This document shows positions 1-8,359 of a stretch of 64,000 nt of DNA, in pieces. The position numbers and the translations under genes are program-made. The DNA comes from Flavivirga sp. 57AJ16 (GTDB lineage Bacteria; Bacteroidota; Bacteroidia; Flavobacteriales; Flavobacteriaceae), in contig NZ_JAQZAT010000012.1 of the NCBI RefSeq assembly GCF_028736925.1, positions 62,001 to 126,000 on the forward strand, read 5' to 3'. The notes beneath the pieces were generated by a model. It was not told where the DNA came from, ran no database searches, and worked only from the letters and a program-made list of their open reading frames with translations. Position 1 is the first letter of the stretch. Every line of letters begins with the position of its first letter.

Positions 1-1033
1 AACCATTCGGCTCGGCTTCGATTGAAAATGGAATATTCAATAAAGGGCCGTCCGGGTGTATCTCCTCAAAAGTTACCGAATTTAATAATGGCGTTTTTAA
101 AATTCCAAAATCTTTAGTGCCTATATAAATATTTTCCGAATCTATAATAGCAGAACTATATGGAGTATCAAAAGAAGGGTCTATTGAAACTTGGGAAGTT
201 ACATTAAAATTGGCATCATAAACAAATACATTTTTTTGTGTAGTCACTATTAAATTTTCATCAACAGATCTCATATCCAACGGAGTATCTGTGTATAAAA
301 ACATTTCTGTAAAAACATCATTAGTTATTTGATAAATTCTTCTATTAGTTCCTATAGCATATAGTTTATCTGTCTGGGATTCTATTGATAACCAATTACC
401 TGAATTAACTAATTGCCAATTTTGATAGTCTATAAGGTTTGGACTAGACACAAGAGCCTTTTTTACCCCATTCCCATCTAGACAAGCAGCATAAATATAA
501 TCCCCAAAAACAGCTGTTTGATTGACTTGTATTTGACTGCCTCCATTACCAATAAAATAGGTGTCTCCAAACTCTAGCCTTTCTAAATCAAAAACCGAAA
601 TACCATAATTTGTTGAAATATACATCACATTTTGATAGGCATTAAAATGATTTATCCTTTTATCAGTTGGAGGAACAGTAGGCTTATCAATAATATCAAC
701 CACAGAAAGAATATCATCATCATTATCAAAGGCGATCTCTATTAAACCATTCTCATACCCAATAACTAATAATTCATATACTTCACTATAATAAATCGTC
801 GAAATTGTTTCTCCTGATAATCCGTTTACCGTAGAAAGTTTTTCGATTTCGTTTGTCTGTATATCTAGACTAAAAACAGCATTTTCTGCCGCCGCATAAA
901 TTTTATTATTTCCTTTTACTACATCTTTTATATTATAATACGAGAAATGACCTTCCCAAAGAGCCGAAAAATCTTGAGAGAATTGCAGCAATGGAGTTAG
1001 ACAAATTATAAATACTAATATTTTTTTTAACAT
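1..1033 (-). CDS. porZ: PorZ-like type IX secretion beta-propeller protein (3' part missing)
   Basis: The frame opens with ATG at 1033 and runs without a stop to the left edge, so only about the first 344 residues are present. It begins with a signal peptide (MLKKILVFIICLTPLLQFSQ). Repeated blades follow, with motifs such as KIYAAAENAVFSLD, YENGLIEI and GISVFDLE, typical of two-component-regulator-type propellers. This matches PorZ, a surface component of the type IX secretion system that in Porphyromonas helps deliver anionic LPS to cargo proteins. The family usually has about 750-800 residues with two propellers and a C-terminal domain, so more than half is outside the window. The assignment is from family resemblance; another propeller protein is possible. 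Confidence 0.72.
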   Translation of the reverse strand, partial: MLKKILVFIICLTPLLQFSQDFSALWEGHFSYYNIKDVVKGNNKIYAAAENAVFSLDIQTNEIEKLSTVNGLSGETISTIYYSEVYELLVIGYENGLIEIAFDNDDDILSVVDIIDKPTVPPTDKRINHFNAYQNVMYISTNYGISVFDLERLEFGDTYFIGNGGSQIQVNQTAVFGDYIYAACLDGNGVKKALVSSPNLIDYQNWQLVNSGNWLSIESQTDKLYAIGTNRRIYQITNDVFTEMFLYTDTPLDMRSVDENLIVTTQKNVFVYDANFNVTSQVSIDPSFDTPYSSAIIDSENIYIGTKDFGILKTPLLNSVTFEEIHPDGPLLNIPFSIEAEPNG

Positions 1034-1125
1034 ATAAATGTTTTTTATACTTTAAAATATGTTAACACATAGCGCTTTTTTAATAATATACTCCATTTTA
1101 GAATGGGAAATTTAAATATTATTAG

Positions 1126-2154
1126 TTAAATGATGATTTTTTGTCTTTCTCTTCTACTTTTGGATAAATAACGCAATTCCAATATGTACCATGATAAAAC
1201 CGCTAAAATTAATACGATTAAAAAAACTACTAAACTTATAATGATTGGGTCATATTTATTAAACAATTTAAAATATACAAATATTTGTATTACAGGAAAG
1301 TGATAGATATAAATACCGTATGTAAAATCACCATATTTCCCGAAATTATTTAGCCATTTAAAATTATAAGCAATGTAAAAAACCATAAACCCAAATACTA
1401 TAGGTTTCAAAATATATGTTTTAAATAGATATTGTTCAATAAAAAACAACACTAGACATGGCAAAATAATATAATGCTTCCACTTTTGAAAAAAGTCAAA
1501 GTTTTTATATAACATAATTCCCATAACGAAAAAAGCCAAAGCTCCAGGTAATTGTTTAGCTATTCTATACATATCTATTGAAACAAAATAATTGAAATAG
1601 GTTATAGAAATTAAATAGACTATAATACTCAAAACATAAATATTACTTTTTTTAAACTTAATTATAAAGTAAAAAAAAGGGACCAATAAATAAAAAGCTT
1701 CTTCAACTTTGATAGTCCAGAGAGCTCCATTGACAGCACATATTGCGTTATTCTCAAACACTCCTGGCAAGCAAGGCTCTATATAGTTTTGAAATGTCAA
1801 ATTTGCCCCTAAATACTTCCAAAATTGACCACTAAGAAAATAATTTTCAACAGAGTTTTTCGATATTAAACAAAAAGAAACGGCACAAAAAAGCACTAAA
1901 AAAGCGTAAGCTGGTACTATTCTTCTAACCCTTTTAAAAATATACTCTTTGGGTGTTTTGCTATTTTCATAGCTTTTAGCAATTAAAAAACCACTAATAA
2001 CAAAAAAACCATCTATAGCTAAACGGGCATTGAAAAGCATTCCATAAGACTGAAACATCTCAACTTCACTTAATCTTATCAAATGTGATAAAGCAACAGT
2101 TGTAGCAAAAACAACTCTTAAAAAATCAAAATTATTAATATTTATTTTATTCAA
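1126..2154 (-). CDS. Acyltransferase family 3 membrane protein
   Basis: 342-residue integral membrane protein with about ten hydrophobic segments. Motifs of the acyltransferase-3 family (OatA/NodX/WecH-like) are visible: an N-terminal NNFDFLRVVFATTVALSHL with the conserved His near residue 24, DGFFVISGFLIA near residue 48, and LWTIKVEEAFYLL near residue 145. Members transfer acetyl or other acyl groups to sugars of exopolysaccharide, O-antigen, peptidoglycan or secondary metabolites on the far side of the inner membrane. There is no C-terminal SGNH domain, and no glycan genes are adjacent, so the acceptor cannot be inferred. It stands alone on this strand between porZ and gdhA. The gene is strongly AT-rich, with TTT and AAA runs more frequent than in its neighbours. 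Confidence 0.85.
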   Translation of the reverse strand: MNKININNFDFLRVVFATTVALSHLIRLSEVEMFQSYGMLFNARLAIDGFFVISGFLIAKSYENSKTPKEYIFKRVRRIVPAYAFLVLFCAVSFCLISKNSVENYFLSGQFWKYLGANLTFQNYIEPCLPGVFENNAICAVNGALWTIKVEEAFYLLVPFFYFIIKFKKSNIYVLSIIVYLISITYFNYFVSIDMYRIAKQLPGALAFFVMGIMLYKNFDFFQKWKHYIILPCLVLFFIEQYLFKTYILKPIVFGFMVFYIAYNFKWLNNFGKYGDFTYGIYIYHFPVIQIFVYFKLFNKYDPIIISLVVFLIVLILAVLSWYILELRYLSKSRRERQKIII

Positions 2155-2302
2155 TAGTCTTATAATTAAACGCCAAAACTAAATGTCTGATTATAACAAT
2201 AAAAACAACTATCCTTTTAACATATATCCATCCTATTTAGTTTAGATGTTCAAATATATTTATAACTAACGGATTTTACTTTAAAATAATATATTTTAAA
2301 TG

Positions 2303-2446
2303 AAAAGAGGGGATCTAAAAAGTAAATTTGATAAACTCAGCACAGGCTTTGTCGAAATATTTTTAACCTACCGATAATCAATATCGGTTTCGACAGGCTC
2401 AATCTGGCAAATCAAATTAAAAAGACTTTTTAGACCCCCTCTTTTA
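2303..2446 (-). terminator. Probable gdhA terminator whose loop holds a dispersed palindromic repeat
   Basis: Outer arms (AAAAGAGGGGATCTAAAAAG, and its complement ending at 2446) pair closely and carry A/T tracts suited to a terminator 16 bases after the gdhA stop. The loop holds a second palindrome beginning AATTTGAT and containing CTCAGCACAGG and TTTCGACAGGCTC, parts of the dispersed repeat seen elsewhere in the window. The nested layout suggests that a repeat landed in the loop of an older terminator. It fills most of the 308-base gap 2155-2462; nothing else was seen there. Confidence 0.6.
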
Positions 2447-2462
2447 TTTATAAGGCAATTAA

Positions 2463-3806
2463 TTACACAATACCCTGTGCCAACATAGCATCAGCTACTT
2501 TAACAAATCCAGCAATATTAGCGCCTTTAACATAATCTATATACCCATCTTCTTCCTTTCCGTATTCAATACAGGCATTATGAATGTTGGCCATAATATC
2601 TTTTAATTTTAAATCGACTTCCTCTCTAGTCCAATTGAACCTTAATGAGTTTTGGGTCATTTCCAAACCAGAGGTAGCTACACCACCTGCATTTGATGCT
2701 TTTCCAGGCGCAAATAATATTTTAGCTTTATGGAATGCACTAACAGCTTCCTTAGTTGAAGGCATATTGGCTCCCTCACTGACACAAATGCAACCATTAC
2801 CTAAAAGGGTATTCGCATCGTTTTCATTAAGCTCATTTTGGGTTGCACATGGCAATGCTATATCACATTTAACTTCCCAAGGCGTCTTTCCTTTGATAAA
2901 CTTCGCATGAGGATATACTTCTATATATTCACTGATTCTACCTCTTTTTACATTTTTAAGTTGCATCACGTATGCCAATTTCTCTACGTCTATACCATTT
3001 TCGTCATAAATATAGCCTGAAGAATCAGAAAGCGTTAAAACTTTACCTCCTAATTGTATTACTTTCTCTGCTGCATATTGCGCAACATTTCCAGAACCTG
3101 ATATTACAACATTTTTCCCTTTAAAACTATCTCCTTTAGTTTCCAACATGTTCTGTGCAAAATATACAGTACCGTAACCAGTTGCTTCTGGTCTAATTAA
3201 CGATCCGCCCCAAGACATCCCTTTACCTGTTAAAACACCAGTAAAGCCATTACTTATCTTTTTATACATGCCAAAAAGAAAACCGATTTCCCTTGCGCCA
3301 ACACCAATATCGCCAGCTGGCACATCTGTATTATGACCAATATGTCTAAACAATTCACTCATAAATGCATGACAAAAACGCATAATTTCGTTATCACTCT
3401 TTCCTTTAGGATCAAAATCGCTTCCCCCTTTACCACCTCCCATAGGTAAAGTTGTAAGACTGTTTTTAAACACTTGTTCAAATGCTAAAAATTTCAAAAT
3501 ACTCATATTAACAGTCGGATGAAAACGCAACCCTCCTTTATAAGGGCCAATGGCCGAACTCATTTGGATCCTATATCCTCTGTTAACCTGTATTTCTCCT
3601 TTATCATCCACCCAACATACTCTAAATGTTATAACACGTTCTGGCTCGACCATTCTTAAAAGAATATTTTTACCATAATATATATCATTCTTAATAATAT
3701 ATGGAATAACAGTTTCTGCAACTTCCTCTACAGCCTGTAAAAATTCTGGTTCATGACCATTTCTTTCTTTTACTATGTCCAAAAATGATTCAATATTACT
3801 TTTCAT
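2463..3806 (-). CDS. gdhA: NADP-specific glutamate dehydrogenase
   Basis: Cytoplasmic hexameric enzyme interconverting 2-oxoglutarate plus ammonium and glutamate. With the ATG at 3806 the product has 447 residues, the usual size of the GdhA class. Visible signatures are the substrate region GPYKGGLRFHP, the catalytic Lys motif LPMGGGKGGSDFDP, PAGDIGVGAREIG, the nucleotide-binding GSGNVAQYAAEK, and the C-terminal GGVATSGLEM. A GTG two codons upstream was not chosen, because ATG is preferred and nothing supports the earlier codon. A TATATTTG promoter element lies about 45 bases upstream. Transcribed alone, it ends in a large hairpin. This is likely the main route of ammonium assimilation into glutamate when ammonium is plentiful. 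Confidence 0.96.
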   Translation of the reverse strand: MKSNIESFLDIVKERNGHEPEFLQAVEEVAETVIPYIIKNDIYYGKNILLRMVEPERVITFRVCWVDDKGEIQVNRGYRIQMSSAIGPYKGGLRFHPTVNMSILKFLAFEQVFKNSLTTLPMGGGKGGSDFDPKGKSDNEIMRFCHAFMSELFRHIGHNTDVPAGDIGVGAREIGFLFGMYKKISNGFTGVLTGKGMSWGGSLIRPEATGYGTVYFAQNMLETKGDSFKGKNVVISGSGNVAQYAAEKVIQLGGKVLTLSDSSGYIYDENGIDVEKLAYVMQLKNVKRGRISEYIEVYPHAKFIKGKTPWEVKCDIALPCATQNELNENDANTLLGNGCICVSEGANMPSTKEAVSAFHKAKILFAPGKASNAGGVATSGLEMTQNSLRFNWTREEVDLKLKDIMANIHNACIEYGKEEDGYIDYVKGANIAGFVKVADAMLAQGIV

Positions 3807-3850
3807 ATACACAAATTGTATTAATTTATTAAATAGGTAATTTAAGGATG

Positions 3851-3858
3851 CAAATATA
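3851..3858 (-). promoter_or_regulatory. gdhA promoter -7 element
   Basis: TATATTTG on the minus strand, an exact match to the Bacteroidota TAnnTTTG element, about 45 bases before the gdhA ATG. Confidence 0.6.
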
Positions 3859-4064
3859 CGGTATCTTTAAAAAAAAGATTGTTTTTTTTTGAAATTCGCA
3901 ATAAATAATTTCAATATATTTTTGAAGAAACTTATTATTTGATTTTTTACCAACCATATTTATTTTTTGACCACGTTTTACACGTTTATTCTTAACAAGA
4001 TTTCAAGAAACTATACAGTAACTAATTTAGAGATGTTTAGTAAAGCCTATGATCAATTTGGTAT

Positions 4065-4093
4065 TTCAACGATAAAATTTGTTAGTTCAACGA
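4065..4093 (+). promoter_or_regulatory. Direct repeat TTCAACGA x2, possible LytTR-type activator site
   Basis: TTCAACGA occurs at 4065-4072 and 4086-4093, exactly 21 bases (two helical turns) apart, ending 7 bases before the TATATTTG element of the outer-membrane protein gene. On the other strand the unit reads TCGTTGAA. LytTR regulators bind two direct repeats of about nine bases spaced near 21-22. The repeat is seen; the regulator class is inferred. The remainder of the gap 3807-4144 shows only the two divergent promoters. Confidence 0.4.
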
Positions 4094-4100
4094 GTTTTTA

Positions 4101-4108
4101 TATATTTG
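4101..4108 (+). promoter_or_regulatory. Promoter -7 element of the outer-membrane protein gene
   Basis: TATATTTG, with a TTG at 4079-4081 about 19 bases upstream as a -33 element; it gives a leader of about 30 bases before the ATG at 4145. Confidence 0.6.
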
Positions 4109-4144
4109 CTGTCGATATAATGCCTCAAAAAAAATAAAATCCCT

Positions 4145-4948
4145 ATGCTTAACATAAAACATTCAGTTTTTGCTTGTTGCCTGTTTGTTATTTTTCAAAC
4201 AGCCAGTGCTCAACTAGGCTTCTCTCATGAAATTGGGGTTATTACGGGTCCTTTACAATTTAGGTCAGATTTTGGCAACCGGGAAGATACCAAAACGAAT
4301 TTTGGGAATTCAGGATTTGGAATAGGAGTGGTCCATTATTTAAATTTTTCTTACCGAGCAGATTGCAACTGTTATACCACTGATACTTACTTTAATGACC
4401 ATTTTAAATTACGAAACGAAATATCTTGGAATAAAACCAATCTTGAACACCATGGCAGGCTTGTTGACCCCAGTAAAGTTAGTGTAGATTCAGATAGATT
4501 AAGGGGCCATAAAGGTGTTGCTAAAAATTTAGATATAGGTACACAACTTGAATTCTATCCTTTAAGCATTCGTTCCTTTCAATCTTTTGGCTATAAACTA
4601 GCCCCTTTTATAAGTTTAGGAGTACATTATACCTCTTTTTCTCCAGAAGTTAGTACTACATACGAAAACCCAAACCCGCTTTTAACTGGAAACGTTCTCG
4701 AACCTAGCAATTTTTATTCGCATTGGGACCCAGGGTCGGTAGATGCTTCTCCAGGCAGCACATGGTCTATGGTTTCTAGTGTTGGTGTAAGATATAAGCT
4801 TAATAAGCTTTCGGATTTAATGCTTGATTTAAGGTGGCAATATTATTTTAGTGATTGGGTTGACGGTCTTAACCACCAGTTAGATTTCAACAAAAGTGAT
4901 GATTGGCTATTATGGTTTAATATTGGATATATTTACTATTTAAATTAA
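4145..4948 (+). CDS. Predicted outer-membrane beta-barrel protein (THC0290_0291-like family)
   Basis: 267 residues with a signal peptide ending near TASAQ (residue 23), then alternating polar/aromatic strands and a C-terminal aromatic strand ending IGYIYYLN, as expected of a small outer-membrane barrel. The stretch RADCNCYTTDTYFNDHFKLR around residues 77-96 carries two closely spaced Cys and looks highly conserved in flavobacterial relatives. I recall this family under the uninformative name THC0290_0291 family protein, but cannot verify it. No function is known to me. It is transcribed alone from its own promoter, with a direct repeat upstream, and converges with the PLP enzyme gene with only four bases between the stops. 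Confidence 0.7.
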   Translation: MLNIKHSVFACCLFVIFQTASAQLGFSHEIGVITGPLQFRSDFGNREDTKTNFGNSGFGIGVVHYLNFSYRADCNCYTTDTYFNDHFKLRNEISWNKTNLEHHGRLVDPSKVSVDSDRLRGHKGVAKNLDIGTQLEFYPLSIRSFQSFGYKLAPFISLGVHYTSFSPEVSTTYENPNPLLTGNVLEPSNFYSHWDPGSVDASPGSTWSMVSSVGVRYKLNKLSDLMLDLRWQYYFSDWVDGLNHQLDFNKSDDWLLWFNIGYIYYLN

Positions 4949-4952
4949 AAAA

Positions 4953-6092
4953 TTACACTAAAGCCTGCTCTAAATCAGCAATTAAATCATCAATATCCTC
5001 TATTCCCACACTTAACCTGATTAAAGAATCTACAACCCCTGTTTTTTCTCTTTCTTCTTTTGGAATGCTAGCATGTGTCATACTAGCTGGATGACCAGAA
5101 AGCGATTCGACACCTCCCAAAGATTCAGCTAAAGTGAAAATCTTTAAATTCTCAAGAATTTTGATAGATTCCTTCATATTATTTCCTTTAGTTGTAAAAG
5201 AGATCATCCCTCCAAAATCCCTCATTTGAGATTTAGCAATTTCATGATTAGGGTGACTTTCAAAACCAGGCCAATATACATGCTCTATTTTTGGGTGATT
5301 TGCTAAAAACTTGGCAACAGCCCTACCATTTTCACAATGACGCTGCATTCTAATATGTAATGTTTTTAGACCTCTTAACACTAAAAAGCTATCCTGAGGA
5401 CCACAAATGGCACCACTCGCGTTTTGTATAAAGTATAGTTTATCAGCGAGCTCTTTATTTTTAACCACTAAGGCCCCCATAACAACATCACTATGGCCTC
5501 CCAAATATTTAGTTGCAGAATGCATCACTATATCTGCACCAAAATCCAAAGGTTGTTGTAAGTATGGCGTAGCAAATGTATTATCTACAGCGAGTAATAT
5601 CTTATGCTTTTTCGCAATAATAGAAACCGCTTTAACATCAATAATATTCATCATTGGATTGGTTGGCGTCTCAACCCAAATTAGTTTCGTATTTTTATTA
5701 ATATAAGACTCAATATTTAAAGCATCTTGCATGCCTATAAAATGAAACTTTATTCCAAAATCCTGAAAAATCTTTGTAAACAAACGAAAAGAACCTCCGT
5801 ATAAATCGTTAGTAGAGACTACTTCGTCTCCTGGCTTTAGAAGCTTAATAATAGCATCAATCGCTGCCAATCCCGAACCAAAAGCCAATCCGTATTTTCC
5901 ATTCTCAATACTCGCGAAAGCATTTTCTAAAGCATTCCGAGTGGGGTTATGTGTTCTAGAATATTCATATCCCTTATGCCCTCCTGGAGTTGTCTGAGCA
6001 TAGGTGGACGTTTGATAAATTGGAGGCATTACAGCACCAAAAGCCGCATCATGTTCTTGACCACCGTGTATTACTTTTGTATTAAATTTCAT
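4953..6092 (-). CDS. metB: Cystathionine gamma-synthase-type PLP enzyme
   Basis: 379 residues from ATG 6092, matching the Cys/Met metabolism PLP-dependent family. Visible are the N-terminal substrate region TKVIHGGQEHDAAFGAVMPP, YEYSRTHNPTRNALE, the cofactor region VVSTNDLYGGSFRLF, DNTFATPYLQQPLDFGADIV, and HSATKYLGGHSDVVMG with the Schiff-base Lys. The C-terminal SLGGVESLSGHPASMTHASI with VGIEDIDDLIADL is typical. Members are cystathionine gamma-synthase (metB), gamma-lyase/beta-lyase (mccB, metC) or related enzymes, which sequence reading cannot separate. An upstream TTG at 6113 was rejected because it is part of the TACCTTTG promoter element. No methionine or cysteine genes are adjacent. 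Confidence 0.88.
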   Translation of the reverse strand: MKFNTKVIHGGQEHDAAFGAVMPPIYQTSTYAQTTPGGHKGYEYSRTHNPTRNALENAFASIENGKYGLAFGSGLAAIDAIIKLLKPGDEVVSTNDLYGGSFRLFTKIFQDFGIKFHFIGMQDALNIESYINKNTKLIWVETPTNPMMNIIDVKAVSIIAKKHKILLAVDNTFATPYLQQPLDFGADIVMHSATKYLGGHSDVVMGALVVKNKELADKLYFIQNASGAICGPQDSFLVLRGLKTLHIRMQRHCENGRAVAKFLANHPKIEHVYWPGFESHPNHEIAKSQMRDFGGMISFTTKGNNMKESIKILENLKIFTLAESLGGVESLSGHPASMTHASIPKEEREKTGVVDSLIRLSVGIEDIDDLIADLEQALV

Positions 6093-6110
6093 TTTCAAAA
6101 AACCTTTGTA

Positions 6111-6118
6111 CAAAGGTA
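6111..6118 (-). promoter_or_regulatory. Promoter -7 element of the PLP enzyme gene within a 16-bp palindrome
   Basis: TACCTTTG on the minus strand. It overlaps the perfect palindrome ACCTTTGTACAAAGGT (6102-6117), which covers the expected transcription start and could be an operator. Confidence 0.55.
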
Positions 6119-6392
6119 GGTTTTAATTCGGTGAAGCAAAAAGATATTTATAAATGTAGTTTTTAAATTACCCATTAAGAATTAGCATAAACAGGTTTGG
6201 TTTATGTATAGGTACCTATTTACTTAGCGTCCCATTTTATTCATTGTTTTCTATTTTATATTAAGGAATTCATGAATCTTACGATTTCAAGGGAATGACG
6301 ACTTAAAAAGAAAACCTCAATATTTTATATTGAGGAATTATGCTTCAATTCAAATGCAATAATTATCTTTAATGCTACTTAATAGTTCAAAT
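6119..6392. other. Intergenic stretch with a small hairpin and repeat fragment
   Basis: It contains AATTCATGAATCTTACGATT (6268-6287), resembling the GTTCGTGAATCTTCGATT motif repeated near 22.4 and 23.26 kb. A short AT-rich hairpin (CCTCAATAT-TTT-ATATTGAGG, 6315-6335) follows. No gene was seen. Confidence 0.4.
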
Positions 6393-7112
6393 ATGTTTTA
6401 TAAAAAGCCGCTTTTAATGGTATGTCTTTTTTTCATTTTTATAGCTTGTAAGGATGAACTAAAACTATCCTTTTCAGAAATTAAAATTTCAACCAGCAAC
6501 AATGATCTTGTTGAAGTAAATATTCCAAGTGCCGAAGGAAATAAGAACATAGCTGATCAAATAAATTCAATAATAGCTAAAAATGTTATTGCATCATTAC
6601 ATATTGGAGAACCAGATAGTATCACTTCAAAATCCATTGAAGAAAGTATAACGTCATTCAACAAAGAATTTCAAACATTTAAAACCGATGCTCCGGAGAC
6701 CGTCATGCCATGGGAGGCACAAATAGATGGAGAAGTTATGTTTCAATCTTTAGAAATTGTAAGTATTGCTATAACGTCCTATGTAAATACAGGTGGTGCG
6801 CACGGAATATTAAACATTGCTTTCTTAAACTTTGAAACCGACACCGGAAACTTAATTCCTAATGATAGATTATTTAAAGATATTGAAGGATTCAAAAAAG
6901 TCGCTAGAACTTATTTTGGTAAAACCATTAATGACGAAGATGTCGTTTTAAATGTTGATACCTTCAAATTACCTGCTAATATAGCTTATAACGAAGAAGG
7001 CATTGTTTTACTTTACAATACTTATGAAATAGCACCATATTCAACAGGCATTATTGAGTTTACAATCCCTGTTAAAGATGTTAGTTCGTTTTTACATTTT
7101 AATAGCTTTTAA
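6393..7112 (+). CDS. Secreted lipoprotein with DUF3298/RsiV-like domain
   Basis: Starting at ATG 6393 the product has 239 residues with a lipoprotein signal: hydrophobic LLMVCLFFIFIA followed by the lipobox Cys (residue 19). An in-frame ATG at 6372 would add seven polar residues and is less suited to a signal peptide. The body has VNIPSAEGNKNIADQIN and the later block SYVNTGGAHGILNIAFLNFE, where GGAHG is typical of the DUF4163/DUF3298 domain also found in anti-sigma factor RsiV. The C-terminal EEGIVLLYNTYEIAPYSTG agrees. It probably sits as an inner- or outer-membrane lipoprotein facing the periplasm; its ligand is unknown. Its 3' end overlaps the convergent DinB-like gene by 21 bases. Confidence 0.75.
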   Translation: MFYKKPLLMVCLFFIFIACKDELKLSFSEIKISTSNNDLVEVNIPSAEGNKNIADQINSIIAKNVIASLHIGEPDSITSKSIEESITSFNKEFQTFKTDAPETVMPWEAQIDGEVMFQSLEIVSIAITSYVNTGGAHGILNIAFLNFETDTGNLIPNDRLFKDIEGFKKVARTYFGKTINDEDVVLNVDTFKLPANIAYNEEGIVLLYNTYEIAPYSTGIIEFTIPVKDVSSFLHFNSF

Positions 7113-7556
7113 AAGCGCTAAAATATATCCAATATGCAGTCCTTCATGAAAAAACGCAAATTGCAACGCCTTATCTACATTTGTTAAAGTATTACCTGTT
7201 GTAGAGACGGTATATGTATGATACTCTTTAAAGATTCTATTTTTATAATCCGCTTTTGTTTTTTCCATAGTTGAAAATAATAGTTCCTTTATCTCATCAA
7301 CCTCGTCTTGTGCAACAAAAGCTTCTGGTTTGGTATCTTTCCTATATTTATCGATCATTTCATTAGATAGTATCGTTGGCAAACCCGATAGCTTATAAAC
7401 TAAAAGCTGCTCGCTCACGATTATATGGGCAACATTCCATATAATGTTATTATTAAAACCTTTAGGGATTTTATTTAAATCCTCTAAGCTTGTTTTTTCC
7501 AAAATATTTTTAAGAGCGTTTCTTGTATTGACTAATACTTCGAATGTAAATTTCAT
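7092..7556 (-). CDS. DinB-family (four-helix metal-binding) protein
   Basis: 154 residues, an all-alpha protein of the DinB/DUF664 type. The three expected metal-ligand histidine positions are visible: NVAHIIVSEQLL near residue 47, and FFHEGLHIGYI near residues 135-142 with HxxxH spacing. The family folds as a four-helix bundle binding Ni/Zn/Fe and includes bacillithiol transferases and other thiol-transferase-like enzymes; the Bacillus founder was DNA-damage inducible. No partner gene points to a substrate. The last 21 bases overlap the end of the convergent lipoprotein gene. Confidence 0.8.
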   Translation of the reverse strand: MKFTFEVLVNTRNALKNILEKTSLEDLNKIPKGFNNNIIWNVAHIIVSEQLLVYKLSGLPTILSNEMIDKYRKDTKPEAFVAQDEVDEIKELLFSTMEKTKADYKNRIFKEYHTYTVSTTGNTLTNVDKALQFAFFHEGLHIGYILALLKAIKM

Positions 7557-7723
7557 ATTATTTATTTTTGGATAAATATAGTTCGAAATGATATATTTAC
7601 TTTTATTTTGTTGGAAATAGTTTTCTAAAAAAAATCATTTTTTATAATAAAATCTTATTGTAAATAGGCTATCCTACCCTACTATAGAAGTTATATAAGC
7701 AATTAAAAAACAAATACGAGCAC

Positions 7724-8080
7724 ATGAAAAAAGTATATTATCTAAAAACCTGTAGTACCTGCATTAGAATATTAAAAGAGCTCAATCTGCCTTCCGAATT
7801 TGTTTTACAGGACATTAAAACAGAAGAAATAACGGTAAAGCAATTGGAGCAAATGAAAGAACTCTCGGGCAGTTATGAATCCCTTTTTAGTAAACGTTCC
7901 AAACTCTACAAAGAAATGGATTTAAAAAACCAAAAATTAGAAGAGCGCGACTACAAACATTATATTCTGGAACATTACACTTTTTTAAGCAGGCCTGTTA
8001 TAATAAATGGGGATCAGATTTTTATTGGTAATTCTAAAAACACTGTTGCAGCGGCAAAAGAGGTTATTCGTGCTAAATAA
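7724..8080 (+). CDS. ArsC/Spx-family thioredoxin-fold protein
   Basis: 118 residues with the ArsC-family N-terminal Cys motif TCSTC (Cys10 and Cys13), followed by LPSEFVLQDIKTEEIT. The C-terminal half has FLSRPVIINGDQIFIGNSK, equivalent to the RP-containing active-site region of arsenate reductases and the Spx regulators. The CxxC spacing resembles Spx/YfgD-like members more than classical ArsC (CxxS), so a redox role or arsenate reduction are both possible. No ars genes are nearby. The stop lies eight bases from the tRNA-Arg end on the other strand. Confidence 0.75.
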   Translation: MKKVYYLKTCSTCIRILKELNLPSEFVLQDIKTEEITVKQLEQMKELSGSYESLFSKRSKLYKEMDLKNQKLEERDYKHYILEHYTFLSRPVIINGDQIFIGNSKNTVAAAKEVIRAK

Positions 8081-8088
8081 AAAACCAG

Positions 8089-8160
8089 TGACTCCACCAG
8101 GATTCGAACCTGGATCTAAAGTTTAGGAAACTTTTGTTCTATCCCTTGAACTATGGAGCC
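8089..8160 (-). tRNA. tRNA-Arg (CCT)
   Basis: The minus-strand cloverleaf starts GGCTCCA and its acceptor partner is TGGAGTC. The anticodon loop TTCCTAA gives anticodon CCT, and GGTTCGAATCC forms the T arm. 72 nt; the 3' CCA is not encoded. Confidence 0.93.
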
Positions 8161-8169
8161 ATTTTTAAT

Positions 8170-8203
8170 AAAAAAGCCTTTACAGTCATGTAAAGGCTTT
8201 TTT
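8170..8203 (-). terminator. Hairpin with flanking A/T tracts between the two tRNAs
   Basis: AAAAAAGCCTTTACA pairs with TGTAAAGGCTTTTTT around a four-base loop. It can end transcription on either strand and lies downstream of tRNA-Asn. Confidence 0.65.
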
Positions 8204-8212
8204 GTTATGAAG

Positions 8213-8286
8213 CTCCTTCTCTTGGGCTCGAACCAAGGACCCTCTGATTAACAGTCAGATGCTCTAACCAACTGAGCTAAGAAGGA
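8213..8286 (-). tRNA. tRNA-Asn (GTT)
   Basis: The minus strand begins TCCTTCTTAGCTCAG, with acceptor partner AGAAGGA. The anticodon loop CTGTTAA gives GTT, and TGGTTCGAGCCC forms the T arm. 74 nt; CCA is not encoded. Confidence 0.94.
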
Positions 8287-8359
8287 GTGTATCTTTTTGT
8301 CTTAGCGAGCGCAAATATATATATATTTTTAGTTACTGCAAATAAAAATTTTAAAAATT

